From the NCBI GenBank assembly GCA_026399025.1, contig JAPLRU010000117.1, forward strand, positions 1-64,000: 64,000 nucleotides of DNA, in the 5' to 3' direction. Source of the DNA: Methylobacter sp. GTDB taxonomy: Bacteria; Pseudomonadota; Gammaproteobacteria; Methylococcales; Methylomonadaceae. Positions within the stretch are counted from its first letter, which is position 1, and every line of letters starts with the position of its first letter. Shown one piece after another: positions 39,194 through 50,200 of this stretch. The notes below the pieces were generated by a model that worked only from the letters and a program-made list of their open reading frames with translations, was not told the DNA's origin and did no database searches. A program made the translations under genes and the position numbers.

Positions 39194-42001
39194 ATGTCCC
39201 AACACACACAAACCTGTTCCGCCCCTAGCCAAAGGGAACGCTTGATTCTGGTTGACGGTTCCTCTTTTTTATTTCGCGCCTACCATGCCGTTCCGCCCTT
39301 AACTAACGCTAACGGCGAACCCACCAATGCGGTGTACGGCGTCAGTAATATGCTGCGCAAACTGATCGCAGACTATCACAGCGATTACATCACCGTGGTC
39401 TTCGATGCGCCGGGAAAAACCTTTCGCAATGAGCTTTACGATCAGTACAAAGCCCATCGGCCGCCGATGCCCGATGATTTGCGGGTGCAGATTGCGCCGT
39501 TGCATAAGTTGATTCGGGCGATGGGTTTACCGTTAATTATCGAACCCGGCGTGGAAGCCGACGACGTATTGGGCGCACTGGCCCAACATGCCGAACAACA
39601 AGGCTACGATGTGATTATTTCTACCGGTGACAAGGATATGGCGCAACTGGTCACCGAGCATATTATCCTGGAAAACACCATGTCTAATACCCGCATGGAT
39701 ATTCAGGGCGTTATCGATAAATTCGGCGTCAAGCCGGAACAGATTGTCGATTACCTGGCCTTGATCGGCGACACTGTCGACAATATTCCCGGCGTACCCA
39801 AAGTGGGCCCCAAAACAGCGGCAAAATGGCTGGAGCAGTATCAGACTTTAGAAAGCCTGATTGCCCACGCCGATAAAATTGCCGGTAAAATCGGCGAGAA
39901 CCTGCGCGCCAGCTTGGACTATCTGCCTTTATCGAAACAACTCACCACTATTAAATGCGATCTTGATTTGCCCTATGGCATCGACGACTTGAAACAGCAG
40001 CCGATGGATAGGGCGGAACTGAAAGACTTACTGGCCGAATTGGGGTTTTCATCCTGGTTAAAAGCGCTGGATACTTCAACTGTGAATAACCTCGGCCCTG
40101 ATAAAGTTAAATCGGCGCCTGCCGCTGCCGCCCTGACTGATTTAGTTCCCATCGAAGAAGGAGATAGCGCAAATTTACCGGGAACAACCGGAACCCAATT
40201 GTATGAAACGATATTAACCGAAGCGCATTTTAACGAATGGCTGGAGCGCTTGGACAAGGCCGACTTATTCGCCTTCGATACCGAAACCACCAGCCTCGAT
40301 TACAGTAAAGCGCGGATAGTCGGGGTGTCCTTTGCGGTTACCCCCGGCTTTGCCGCTTACCTGCCTTTAGCCCATGACTATACGGGCGCGCCGGACCAGC
40401 TGGATCGGACCGAAGTGCTGGAAAAACTGCGGCCTCTGCTGGAAAACCCGAACCAGCCCAAGCTCGGGCAAAATATGAAATACGATATGCATGTCCTGGC
40501 AAATCACGGCATTGTCCTAGCCGGCATTGCCCACGACACCATGCTTGAATCTTACGTATTAAACAGCACCGCGACCAAACATAATATGGACGATCTGGCC
40601 AAGGAATACCTAGGCGTCAGCACCATCCATTATGAAGACGTGGCCGGAAAAGGCGCAAAGCATATCGGCTTTCAAAAAGTGCCGATAGAGCAAGCCGCGC
40701 CTTATGCGGCCGAAGATGCCGACATTACTTTGCAATTGCATCGCGTGCTCAATGCAAAACTGGCGCAACAACCGAAATTGCTTGAGCTGTATAGCGCAAT
40801 GGAAGTCCCACTGATTAGCGTACTGACGCGCATTGAAGACAACGGCGTGTTAATCGACACCGGGATGCTTGCGCAACAAAGCCTTGAACTTTCCAGCCAG
40901 ATTATTTCGCTTGAACAACATGCTCACGATTTGGCCGGACAGGTCTTCAATTTGGGCTCGCCGAAGCAAATCCAAGATATTCTCTACGACAAGCAAAACC
41001 TGCCGGTGTTGAAGAAAACGCCGAAAGGCCAGCCCTCGACCGAAGAATCGGTATTGCAGGAATTGGCTCTCAATTACCCGCTGCCCAAGTTGATTCTGGA
41101 ACATCGCAGTTTAAGCAAGCTGAAATCAACCTATACCGACAAACTGCCGCAGCAGGTCGATAGCAAAACCGGGCGAATTCATACCTCTTACCATCAGGCG
41201 GTGGCCGCAACCGGCCGGTTGTCGTCTTCCGATCCCAATTTGCAAAATATTCCGATACGCAGCAAAGAAGGCCGAAAAATCCGGCAGGCTTTTATCGCTC
41301 CGCAAGGCAGAAAAATAGTCGCGGCAGATTATTCGCAAATCGAGTTGCGCATCATGGCGCATTTGTCGGCTGATGACGGCTTGTTAAAAGCGTTTAGCAA
41401 CGGCGAAGACATTCATCGGGCCACTGCGGCTGAAGTCTTCGGGGTGGCTCCGGAACAGGTCACCACCGATTTACGCCGTTCCGCCAAGGCTATTAATTTC
41501 GGTTTGATTTACGGCATGTCGGCCTTCGGTTTGGCGCAGCAGTTAGGCTTGCCGCGCAACCAGGCGCAAGCGTATATCGATTTATATTTTGCCCGTTATC
41601 CGGGCGTTAAAAATTATATGGACAGCATCAGGGAGCAAGCCCGCGAACAAGGTTATGTGGAAACCCTATTCGGCAGACGGCTGTATTTACCGGAAATCAA
41701 CTCACGCAACGCGGCGCGCCGCCAATACGCCGAACGCACCGCCATCAATGCGCCGATGCAAGGCACGGCGGCCGACATTATTAAACGCGCGATGATTGCT
41801 GCCGACCGCTGGCTGTACCAAGACCAACCGGATGCCAAAATGATTATGCAAGTGCATGACGAGCTGGTGTTTGAAATTGCCCAAGACCAGCTGGAGGAAT
41901 GTACGCGGACTATCAGAACCCTAATGTGCGCGGCCGCCGATCTTGATGTGCCGCTGCTGGTCGAGATAGGCATAGGCAATAATTGGGATGAAGCCCATTA
42001 A
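39194..42001 (+). CDS. polA: DNA polymerase I
   Basis: 935 residues; repair and Okazaki-fragment processing. The 5'-nuclease domain (LVDGSSFLFRAYHAVP, DAPGKTFRNELYDQYKAHRPPMPDDL, GVEADDVLGAL) is followed by a 3'-5' exonuclease with active carboxylates (FAFDTETTSLDY, LVGQNMKYD-like LGQNMKYDMHVL, YAAEDADIT). The polymerase domain has DYSQIELRIMAHLS, RRSAKAINFGLIYGMSAFGLA and QVHDELVFE. All three activities appear intact. Confidence 0.98.
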   Translation: MSQHTQTCSAPSQRERLILVDGSSFLFRAYHAVPPLTNANGEPTNAVYGVSNMLRKLIADYHSDYITVVFDAPGKTFRNELYDQYKAHRPPMPDDLRVQIAPLHKLIRAMGLPLIIEPGVEADDVLGALAQHAEQQGYDVIISTGDKDMAQLVTEHIILENTMSNTRMDIQGVIDKFGVKPEQIVDYLALIGDTVDNIPGVPKVGPKTAAKWLEQYQTLESLIAHADKIAGKIGENLRASLDYLPLSKQLTTIKCDLDLPYGIDDLKQQPMDRAELKDLLAELGFSSWLKALDTSTVNNLGPDKVKSAPAAAALTDLVPIEEGDSANLPGTTGTQLYETILTEAHFNEWLERLDKADLFAFDTETTSLDYSKARIVGVSFAVTPGFAAYLPLAHDYTGAPDQLDRTEVLEKLRPLLENPNQPKLGQNMKYDMHVLANHGIVLAGIAHDTMLESYVLNSTATKHNMDDLAKEYLGVSTIHYEDVAGKGAKHIGFQKVPIEQAAPYAAEDADITLQLHRVLNAKLAQQPKLLELYSAMEVPLISVLTRIEDNGVLIDTGMLAQQSLELSSQIISLEQHAHDLAGQVFNLGSPKQIQDILYDKQNLPVLKKTPKGQPSTEESVLQELALNYPLPKLILEHRSLSKLKSTYTDKLPQQVDSKTGRIHTSYHQAVAATGRLSSSDPNLQNIPIRSKEGRKIRQAFIAPQGRKIVAADYSQIELRIMAHLSADDGLLKAFSNGEDIHRATAAEVFGVAPEQVTTDLRRSAKAINFGLIYGMSAFGLAQQLGLPRNQAQAYIDLYFARYPGVKNYMDSIREQAREQGYVETLFGRRLYLPEINSRNAARRQYAERTAINAPMQGTAADIIKRAMIAADRWLYQDQPDAKMIMQVHDELVFEIAQDQLEECTRTIRTLMCAAADLDVPLLVEIGIGNNWDEAH

Positions 42002-42135
42002 CGGTGAGTTATTAGTTTTCGGCATAGTAACGGTATTGTATTATAGCGATTGCCTGGCTTCTGATTGCCCGTCCGATTACTGACAACCATTTTCTCAGCT
42101 ATGCCCCTTAATCGATTATTGTTTAATAACGCACA

Positions 42136-42984
42136 ATGCCAAACTCAAAAAACGAAAAACTCATCGTCCTGGTTGAAAAAATGCCCGCTTTTCCTAAAAG
42201 CGTCCAGCAGGTCGTGCAATTAACTTCAGATATCAACGCGTCGGCGAAAGATATTGTCCGCGTTATCGAATGCGACCCGGTGATGACCGTTAAAATCCTT
42301 AAGGCCATTAATTCGCCTTTTTACGGTTTACCTCAAAAGATCACTTCGGTACAGCGGGCGGTCGTACATATCGGCCTGAATACCATAAAAAATATAGCCT
42401 TAGGCGTGGCCGCGATGGGCATGCTGAACGCCACTAACAAGGCCCATTTCAATACCGCCAATTTCCTGTTGCACTCATTGACCACTGCGGCGCTCAGCAA
42501 GATGCTGGCCGAGCGCATCAACCTCTGTTCGACAGAGAGTAGCGATTGTTTTGTCGCCGGCTTGTTGCATGATTTCGGTAAAGTGGTGTTTGCCGAATTT
42601 ATCGCGGATGAATTTAAACTGGCGTTGGAAAAAAGCCGGGAACAACAATTGCCGCTGCATCAAACCGAACTCGAATTTATCGGTCTTAATCATTCTCAAG
42701 CCGGTAAAATGCTGGCCGAAAAATGGGAGCTGTCGGAACCGTTAATCGACGCAATCGCTCATCATCATGAGCCTGATTCCAGCCAAAATGTGTTGCGGGA
42801 CTGCGTTTTCGCGGCCAATCAAATCAGTAAATACATGAGCTTCGGCGATGGCGGCAATCCCGTGATAGAAACCTTTCCTGACGCCATTGTCAGCCGCTTT
42901 GGCCTGGATCTTCCCGCCCTGTGCGAGGCCTTAGGGGATTTAGAGACGGTCAAAACAGAAGCTCAATCTTATATTAATTTGTAG
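42136..42984 (+). CDS. HDOD domain signalling protein
   Basis: 282-residue HDOD protein, a non-enzymatic HD-like signalling module. It has PAFPKSVQQVVQLTSDINASAKDIVRVIECDPVMTVKILKAINSPFYGLP at the start and VAGLLHDFGKVVFAEF and AIAHHHEP later. Those HD-like residues are partly kept, but the fold is the regulatory HDOD type. Its partner and target are unknown. Confidence 0.9.
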   Translation: MPNSKNEKLIVLVEKMPAFPKSVQQVVQLTSDINASAKDIVRVIECDPVMTVKILKAINSPFYGLPQKITSVQRAVVHIGLNTIKNIALGVAAMGMLNATNKAHFNTANFLLHSLTTAALSKMLAERINLCSTESSDCFVAGLLHDFGKVVFAEFIADEFKLALEKSREQQLPLHQTELEFIGLNHSQAGKMLAEKWELSEPLIDAIAHHHEPDSSQNVLRDCVFAANQISKYMSFGDGGNPVIETFPDAIVSRFGLDLPALCEALGDLETVKTEAQSYINL

Positions 42985-43067
42985 TGCCGGGCTTGTGCTC
43001 CTGCATCGCCTAAAAGCGCCTGTTCCGGTTACGCTACCTCCTACATCCATGCCGTCGAAGGACAACC

Positions 43068-43949
43068 ATGAAATTTAAATTTTGGGGCGTTAGAGGGTCC
43101 ATCCCGACGCCGGGACCTCATACCGTTAAATACGGGGGCAACACCACCTGCATAGAAATCAGAACCGATGACAATGATTTGATTATTCTTGACGCGGGCA
43201 CCGGCATCCACGCGCTTGCGCAAACCCTGCTGAAAGAAATGCCGGTCCATGCGCATATTTTCATTACACATACCCATTGGGACCATATTCAAGGTCTGCC
43301 TTTTTTTATTCCCATTTTTATCCCGAACAATCGGATTAATATCTACGGCGGCATTGATCCGGTCACCAATGAAACCATTAATAGGGCGCTTTCCGTGCAG
43401 CTGCAATACAGTTTCTTTCCGATACGGGAAGCCCAGCTCAATGCCCGGATCGAATACACCACCGTTAAGCCCGGCGTGCCGGTTAAAGTAGGCAGCGCCA
43501 CCATTACCCCCATCGTGCTGAGTCATCCGGTACTCAATTTCGGCTATCGCATCGATTGCGACGGCCAATCGATTTTTTTTACCGGCGATTACGAACCGCA
43601 GCTCAATATTTATGATCCGGACGATGATGAATACGCTGAATTCCAGTCCTTTGTCGATGCTAAATGGGATGAGGTCGTGCTGGCGATGAAAGGGGTCGAT
43701 GCGTTGATTGTCGATTCGTCCTATACCACGGAAGAATATGCCTCCAAACAAGGTTGGGGGCACGGCACTTATGCTTCGGGGATTAAACTGGCCACCGCCG
43801 CAAAAGCCAAAAAACTGTTTCTCACTCACCACGAACCCACCCGCAGCGATACCGCTCTTGAAGCTATTTATCAAAACCTGCTGCAAAACCATTGCAGTGA
43901 CGGTTGCGAGTTATTACTCGCTCAGGAAGGTGTCGATATTCAATTATAG
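43068..43949 (+). CDS. Metallo-beta-lactamase-fold hydrolase
   Basis: 293 residues. Zinc motif THTHWDHIQGLPFF (H-x-H-x-D-H), further His in LSHPVLNFGYRI, Asp in FFTGDYEPQ, and a late His in LTHHEPTRSD. The pattern is close to PhnP/RNase Z-like phosphodiesterases (MKFKFWGVRGSIPTPGPHTVKYGGNTTC). Substrate unknown, probably a cyclic or phosphodiester compound. It lies 83 bases after the HDOD gene; both are plausible signal-transduction proteins. Confidence 0.9.
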   Translation: MKFKFWGVRGSIPTPGPHTVKYGGNTTCIEIRTDDNDLIILDAGTGIHALAQTLLKEMPVHAHIFITHTHWDHIQGLPFFIPIFIPNNRINIYGGIDPVTNETINRALSVQLQYSFFPIREAQLNARIEYTTVKPGVPVKVGSATITPIVLSHPVLNFGYRIDCDGQSIFFTGDYEPQLNIYDPDDDEYAEFQSFVDAKWDEVVLAMKGVDALIVDSSYTTEEYASKQGWGHGTYASGIKLATAAKAKKLFLTHHEPTRSDTALEAIYQNLLQNHCSDGCELLLAQEGVDIQL

Positions 43950-44102
43950 GCTCACGGCCGGTTCCCCCGATTGCGCCTCAATGCCTGGATCAAAGGCGGC
44001 AAGTGAAAACTCAAGCAACGCCAAGGTTTGAATCCGCACGGCATTTTTTTGCGCTGAATACTCATCGTTTGCCCGCGCCTCATACTTAATCTGTTCTTAA
44101 TA

Positions 44103-45515
44103 ATGCTCTCGTTATACTGGCTGAGTATCAACCTACCCGCGCTTATGCCTATGACGATCAGCGAAGAACATGTCAACCTCAAAAAAACCGCCCTGCTGCT
44201 CATTTCGGTCCTGGGCTTAACGCTGCTTAGCGGCTGCCAAACCCTGTCAACGTTATTTGCCGAAAAACCTGCAAGCCTTGAGTTTTTGCAGCCTCAAGCG
44301 GAGGCCGTCGTCGCCACCCACGAGTTCGAACTGGCTGACGGCGACAACATGGTCGGCACGGTTGCCGCGATCAGCACTCAAGAAAACGACGCGTTGCCGG
44401 ATATTGCCCGCCATTTCGGTTTGGGTTTTAACGACATCAGTATCGCCAATCCCGCCGTCTCGCCGTGGACGCCGCAGCCGGGCAGCCGTGTGCTGCTGCC
44501 TTTGCAATTTATCCTGCCCGATTCGCCGCACAAAGGCATAGCGCTGAATTTGGCTAACATGCGTTTGTTTTATTACCCGCAAAAACACTCTGACAAGGTT
44601 TATACCTATCCGGTCGGCATCGGCCGCCAAGGTTGGAATACGCCGATGGGACTGACCAGCATCGTCGCCAAAAACGCCAATCCAAGCTGGTACGTGCCCG
44701 AGTCCATTCATCGCGAACATGCCGAAAAAGGCGACGCCTTGCCCAAGGTCGTCGGTTCCGGGCCCGATAATCCGCTGGGGCTTTATGCAATGCGTCTGGC
44801 TATTCCGGGCTATTTAATCCACGGCACCAACAAACCCTACGGTATCGGTATGCAGATCAGCCACGGTTGCGTACAGCTTTATCCTGAAGATATTGAAGTG
44901 TTGTTTAAAAAAGCTACGGTCGGGATGCCGGTGCGCATTCTTCATCAGCCTTATCTGACCGCATGGCATCGGGATATGCTCTATCTTGAAGCGCATGAAC
45001 CCTTATCGAAATGGGCCCAGGATAAAGCCGGCTTGAAAAAACAAGTCACGGAAAAATTGCATAAAATCAGTGCGCAAAAAAGCGTGAGCGTCGATTGGGA
45101 CAAAGTCGAGCGCATCCTGCAACGTGCCGACGGCATGCCCACGCCGATATTGATGCAAAGCCCCGATGTGGCGGACATAGCGGCAAACGCGTTGCAGATG
45201 AAACATCCCGAGCAGTTCTACGATCAACCCGTCGTTGAAGACTTAAAAGACAGCGACTGGTCCATTTTGGTGAGCAGTTTTAATGACGAAACCAAAGCGC
45301 AACAATTAGCCACGATGTTAAATCATCAGGGGCCGATTATTCCGGCGCGTAAAATTCGGAAAAACGACGCCTATCAGGTTATCGCCGGACCCTTTAAAAA
45401 CAAAACGGAAATGAAAGCGGCGGCCAAACGCATCAAAATGGATTTCGAACTGGATGGCGAGCCGTTGAAGCCTGGTTTAACAGCATTGGATCAGGCTGAG
45501 TTACGCTCAAATTAG
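44103..45515 (+). CDS. L,D-transpeptidase (YkuD) with SPOR domain, lipoprotein
   Basis: Cell-wall cross-linking or lipoprotein-attaching enzyme. It has a hydrophobic signal and lipobox (KKTALLLISVLGLTLLSGC), a LysM-like segment (ALPDIARHFGLGFNDISIANP), and a YkuD domain with HGTNKPYGIGMQISHGCVQLYPEDIEVLF (His and catalytic Cys). A C-terminal SPOR domain follows (WSILVSSFNDETKAQQLATML…YQVIAGPFKN). The start is unclear: in-frame ATGs at 44103, 44145 and 44151 give odd long leaders. ATG at 44170 would give the natural MSTSKKTALLL if the A-run at 44181-44187 had one more A. Confidence 0.9.
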   Translation: MLSLYWLSINLPALMPMTISEEHVNLKKTALLLISVLGLTLLSGCQTLSTLFAEKPASLEFLQPQAEAVVATHEFELADGDNMVGTVAAISTQENDALPDIARHFGLGFNDISIANPAVSPWTPQPGSRVLLPLQFILPDSPHKGIALNLANMRLFYYPQKHSDKVYTYPVGIGRQGWNTPMGLTSIVAKNANPSWYVPESIHREHAEKGDALPKVVGSGPDNPLGLYAMRLAIPGYLIHGTNKPYGIGMQISHGCVQLYPEDIEVLFKKATVGMPVRILHQPYLTAWHRDMLYLEAHEPLSKWAQDKAGLKKQVTEKLHKISAQKSVSVDWDKVERILQRADGMPTPILMQSPDVADIAANALQMKHPEQFYDQPVVEDLKDSDWSILVSSFNDETKAQQLATMLNHQGPIIPARKIRKNDAYQVIAGPFKNKTEMKAAAKRIKMDFELDGEPLKPGLTALDQAELRSN

Positions 45516-45540
45516 GCAGGTTTAAAAATTTAAAGAATTT

Positions 45541-45592
45541 GACCACGAAGACACGAAGAGCACGAAGTTTTATTTTTTCGTGCTCTTCGTGG
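45541..45592. repeat. Inverted repeat element, CACGAAG family (copy 2)
   Basis: Perfect 15-bp arms (45552-45566 and 45577-45591) with extra CCACGAAG before; followed by GGTGAATAAAAG as in the copy at 4.5 kb. It lies between the L,D-transpeptidase and the sterol-desaturase gene, which converge here, and may end transcription of both. Confidence 0.85.
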
Positions 45593-45609
45593 TGAATAAA
45601 AGATTTTAA

Positions 45610-46632
45610 TTAGCAAAAACCTTGTAATGAAGAACACTCTAATGCGTTGACATGTTTTTTTACGGGCTTATCGCCATAAACCATCCGGATAATTTCCCTT
45701 TTGGCTTCCAGCCAATCGCACAGCTCATTGCCCGGCATAAACGCGCGTTTTTCCGCTTTGTAATAGGCCGCTTCGGCGATCATCGCTTTAAGATCCAACT
45801 CCGCTTCGTAGACAGGAACCGGCGTTGCCGTGGTAAAGCCGAACTTCACCAAGCCCAAAACGGTTTGCGGCGAATCGTTGTTAATGCCGATTTTTACCGG
45901 TTCCGCTTCTATCCAGGTGCCGAAAAGACGATCCCATAGCGAAAACACCGCGCCATAATTATTGTCGTGCTCGTTACGTTCGGTTGAATGATGCGCGCGG
46001 TGCAGATAGGGCGTAATAATGACTTGGCCCAATCGTTTTTCGCCGGGAAATGAAATATGGCTGTGATGAAACATAATGAACACGGTCAAAACGGTTTCAT
46101 GAGCGAGCACCGTCGTTGTTTCCACACCGAGCAAAACAATATAAGCCGATTTCAGTACAGTGATGATTAACAGCTCCACGCCGTGAATCCGAAATGCGGT
46201 TGAAACGTTTAAATAAGGATCGTTGTGATGCACTTTATGAAACATCCACAAGCTTTCAAAACTGTGGCCGGCTCTATGCCAGAAATAGAGCAGTAAATCG
46301 AGCAATACGAACGACAGCAAGGCTCTCCAGCCCGGATTGGCAATATAATTGAGCAAGCCCGGATGCCGGGCATGTTCGGCCACGATGAGCAAGGGCGTTG
46401 CCGTTAAAAACGAAACAACAAGGCTGTTAAAAATGAACAGGCCGATATTGGTTTGATAAGACTGCCGCAACTGTTTAAGGGACAAGCTGCGTTTAGGATA
46501 ATTAAGCTCAAGAGCCGATAGCGCGACAAATACAATCAGCAAGGTAAATGTCGCCAATTCTCCCGATAAATGTGACAGCCACGTTAAATAGGCTTCAACA
46601 AAGGTGATGAGTGACGTAATTTCGCTAGACAT
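45610..46632 (-). CDS. Sterol desaturase / fatty acid hydroxylase family protein
   Basis: 340-residue integral membrane di-iron enzyme. Four or more hydrophobic helices in the first 150 residues, then the His boxes HRAGH, HKVHHN, HHSH and HRAHH of the fatty-acid hydroxylase superfamily (PF04116). Substrate unknown; it could act on lipids or sterol/hopanoid intermediates, both of which occur in some methanotrophs. Not assigned to a specific reaction. Confidence 0.9.
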   Translation of the reverse strand: MSSEITSLITFVEAYLTWLSHLSGELATFTLLIVFVALSALELNYPKRSLSLKQLRQSYQTNIGLFIFNSLVVSFLTATPLLIVAEHARHPGLLNYIANPGWRALLSFVLLDLLLYFWHRAGHSFESLWMFHKVHHNDPYLNVSTAFRIHGVELLIITVLKSAYIVLLGVETTTVLAHETVLTVFIMFHHSHISFPGEKRLGQVIITPYLHRAHHSTERNEHDNNYGAVFSLWDRLFGTWIEAEPVKIGINNDSPQTVLGLVKFGFTTATPVPVYEAELDLKAMIAEAAYYKAEKRAFMPGNELCDWLEAKREIIRMVYGDKPVKKHVNALECSSLQGFC

Positions 46633-47235
46633 TGACTTTACCTCTCAACAAAGCTAGGTGAACTTAGACAACAACATCTTAAGTAAAGGCAGTGACAATT
46701 TAATGAAAAAGCTTGACCGGCAATCCGGTTAAACTCAGCGTCATTACTTAAGCGTGTTTGATTAAATAACAGCAAAACCCGCGCCATAGGTTACTTTTTT
46801 AACCGCTATGAGCCGGAATACCGGCTTTTGGTAAATTATAATGTATTGATATTACGGTATTTTTGTGTTTTTTTGAGATGAGGCAAGGCAGTTGCCGGCC
46901 TTGATCAATGTTTATTTTAGGCGGCCAAGTTGCATCGGTTGGGTGCAAGTCTGCCTTTTTTCGCACTGATTTTGTTAGCGCTATACAACATATATTAGCT
47001 TTATCGCCACTTGAGTCAGCGTGAAGGCGAAAAGCACACCGTGTTTATGTTTCTTTCCGATAAATAGACTATTTACCAAATACTATCTAATTTCTTTAGC
47101 TTTTTACTGGGTAAATTCACGCATAGCACGTAACATAAAGACACTCCATAATTTATCGGGAAAAAGCGAATACCTTCACCGTCTCAGCTGGTAAGAGACC
47201 ATCCGCCACATTGACCACTCCGGGTAAGATTAACC
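46633..47235. other. Gene-free divergent region
   Basis: About 600 bases between divergent genes. It contains a small GC-rich hairpin (AGCCGG-AATA-CCGGCT at 46811-46826) followed by TTTTGG. I see no open frame with protein-like character and no known RNA. Promoters for the two flanking genes are expected. Confidence 0.5.
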
Positions 47236-50200
47236 ATGTCGCCAACCACTTTAAGAACCGAAGCCAGTTCTACGATAAGCATTCCCAGAGGCTACCGGGA
47301 AATTCCATTCAACTACACTTCCGCCGACGATTGGCAGGTGGTGTCTTTTCTGCTGGGCTCGGAAATCGCCCTGATTCTGGAAGAATTACGCGACCGCCGC
47401 GTAACCGGTCGTTCCGCCCGTTTACTGATGCGTTTTTTCGGAGAAATCCTGATTTACCGCCGTAATCCTTATTTGTTCCAAGAGCTGGTCAGTTCGGCCG
47501 ACAGGCGCAAACGCATGTTCGACAATGCCGAAAAACATCTGAGCATCATCGAACAAAATATCGGCGACGAAGCCCGCGTGCATAAAGTACTGGTTGCGTC
47601 CCGCCAATTGCTGAAAGATTTTCGCAAGGATGTCGAAAGCGTGCCGGGCTTGCGCCGCCGCATGAAAAGAGAGCTGGGCGCGGTTACCGGCGTCAGCAAC
47701 GTATTGTTCGATCCGTTCACCTTGGTCTCTCATGCCACCGACGCGACTGACTGGCGTTTGTACCTGCCGGTCGCGGTGATCATGCCGGACAAGGAAGAAC
47801 AAATTGCGCCGCTGTTGATCGCCATTGCGAAGATGGGCCTGAAAGCCTTGCCGCGCGGCGGCGGTACCGGCTTGACCGGCGGTGCGGTGCCGCTACGCCC
47901 CGACTGCGTGGTGATTAACACCGAAAAGCTGGATCATATTCGCGGCCTGCGCGATATGGAATTCAAGCTTTGGGACGGGCAAACCGCGGTGGCTCAAGTG
48001 CTGGAAGTTGAAGTCGGCGTGATTACCGAAAAAGCCCATCAATACGCAAGCAGCCGTGGCCTGGTGTTTGCGACCGACCCGACCAGCGCCTGGGCGTCTT
48101 CGATCGGCGGCAACATCGCCGAAAACGCCGGCGGCAAATGCGCGGTGCGCTGGGGTACCTGCATCGACAACCTGATTTCCTGGCGCATGGCAATGCCCGG
48201 CGGCAAACGTTGGGAGGTGCGCAGAACCGACCATCAATTGCGCAAAATCCTGCCGGAAGACGATGTGACTTTCGAAGTGTCCGACCAAAAGAGCGGCGAG
48301 TCGATCAAGACCATTGTTTTAAAAGGCAGCGAAATCAGAAAAAAAGGCCTGTGGAAAGACATCACCAACAAAGCCTTGGGCGGCGTTCCGGGCTTGCAAA
48401 AAGAAGGCACCGACGGCCTGATCACCTCGGCGGAATTTATCCTTTATCCTAAATTCGAAGCTACGCGCACGATTTGTCTGGAATTTTTCGGGCAGGACAT
48501 GGAAGAAGCCAGTCGCGTGATTGTCGAACTGTCCAAAGCCTTCCCGTTTCCCGATCAAGGCGAAGACACCTTGGTCGCGCTGGAGCATTTCGATGACGAA
48601 TATGTGCGCGCGATCGACTATCAAGTCAAATCGAGCCGTTTTAAAACGCCGAAAGCCGTTCTATTGATTGATATTGCCGGACATTCTTTAGAACAAACCC
48701 AGCGCGGCATCGACAAAATCCGCGCGATTCTGGACCAATACCCCAATAGCGAGTTGTTCGAAGCGCACGATGCGCACGAGGCGGAACGCTACTGGGCGGA
48801 TCGCAAAAAATTCGGCGCGATTGCCCGGCGCACCAACGCTTTTAAGCTGAATGAAGACGTGGTCATTCCTTTAGAAACGCTGGCCGAATTCGCCCGCTTT
48901 ATCGATGAAGTCAATTTACAAGAAGAGCTTTACGCGCAGATGAAATTTCTGGATCGTGCGGCCACCCTGTTTCGCCAACCGCCGGATGAAGGCAATACCG
49001 ATTCATTTAAGGCCCGCTCCAGTTTTGCCCAGTATCTTTATACGACCGCCAAAAATTCATTGCCTCTGGCCGATGAAAAAACCTTACGCAGCTTGTCTAT
49101 CATCAACGACTTCAGGCAGGAATTCGCCGAGCTGGCCCGCGGCTTTCCCAAGATTATCGCCGCCGTAGACCTTGCCTATCAGGAAGTGCGCGACCGGCGC
49201 ATCGTGCTGGCGACGCATATGCATGCCGGAGACGGCAACGTGCATGTGAACTTGCCGGTGCTGTCCAATGACCGGGACATGATGGAGCGTTCCGGCGAAG
49301 TCATCGATACGGTCATGTTTAAAGTTATCGAACTGGGCGGCGTGGTGTCCGGCGAGCACGGCATCGGAGTCACCAAGCTCAAATACCTGGAGCCGGAACG
49401 TATTGCGGCGCTGAGTGCCTATCGCCGCGAAGTCGATCCGACCGGGCTGATGAATCCCGGCAAGCTCGAAGATTTCGACGTGCTGGAGCATATCTTCACG
49501 CCCTCGTTCAATTTGCTCGGTTTGGAAGCGCGCATCCTGCGCCACGGCCAGTTGGAAGAACTGGCCAACAAAATCGCCCATTGCGTGCGTTGCGGCAAAT
49601 GCAAACCCGATTGCGGCGTTTTTCATCCGGCGGGCAGCTTGTTTTATCATCCGCGTAACAAGAATTTAGCTATCGGCGCGATTATCGAAGCCTTGCTGTT
49701 TGACGCGCAGCGCGAATATTCGACAAAGTTCGAACTGCTGCAATGGCTGGAAGACGTGGCGGATCATTGCACCACCTGCCATAAATGCGCCAAGCCCTGT
49801 CCGGTCGACATCGATTCCGCCGACGTCTCGGTGCTGGAGCGCCGGATTCTGGCGGATTGGGGGTATAAGCACATGCCGCCGGCGACCAAAATGACGCTAC
49901 GCTATTTGCACAGCGAATCGCCGGCCTTCAATAAAGTGTTCCGTTTCGGCGTACTTCGGGCCGGTTTTGTCGGACAGCAGTTGGGTACGCTATTAGCCAA
50001 GCCCCTGCAACCGAAAAAAGGCCAGTCCAAGCATTATCCCTTGCAATTGCTGAGTTCGCCGATGCCGACCGTGCCGTCGCTTACCTTGCGCGACCTGTTG
50101 CCCGACTGCAAGGAGGATCAGGTGTTGGTGTTTGAACCCGATCAGGAAGCCGAGCGCACCGTATTTTATTTTCCGGGTTGCGGTTCCGAGCGTATGGTGT

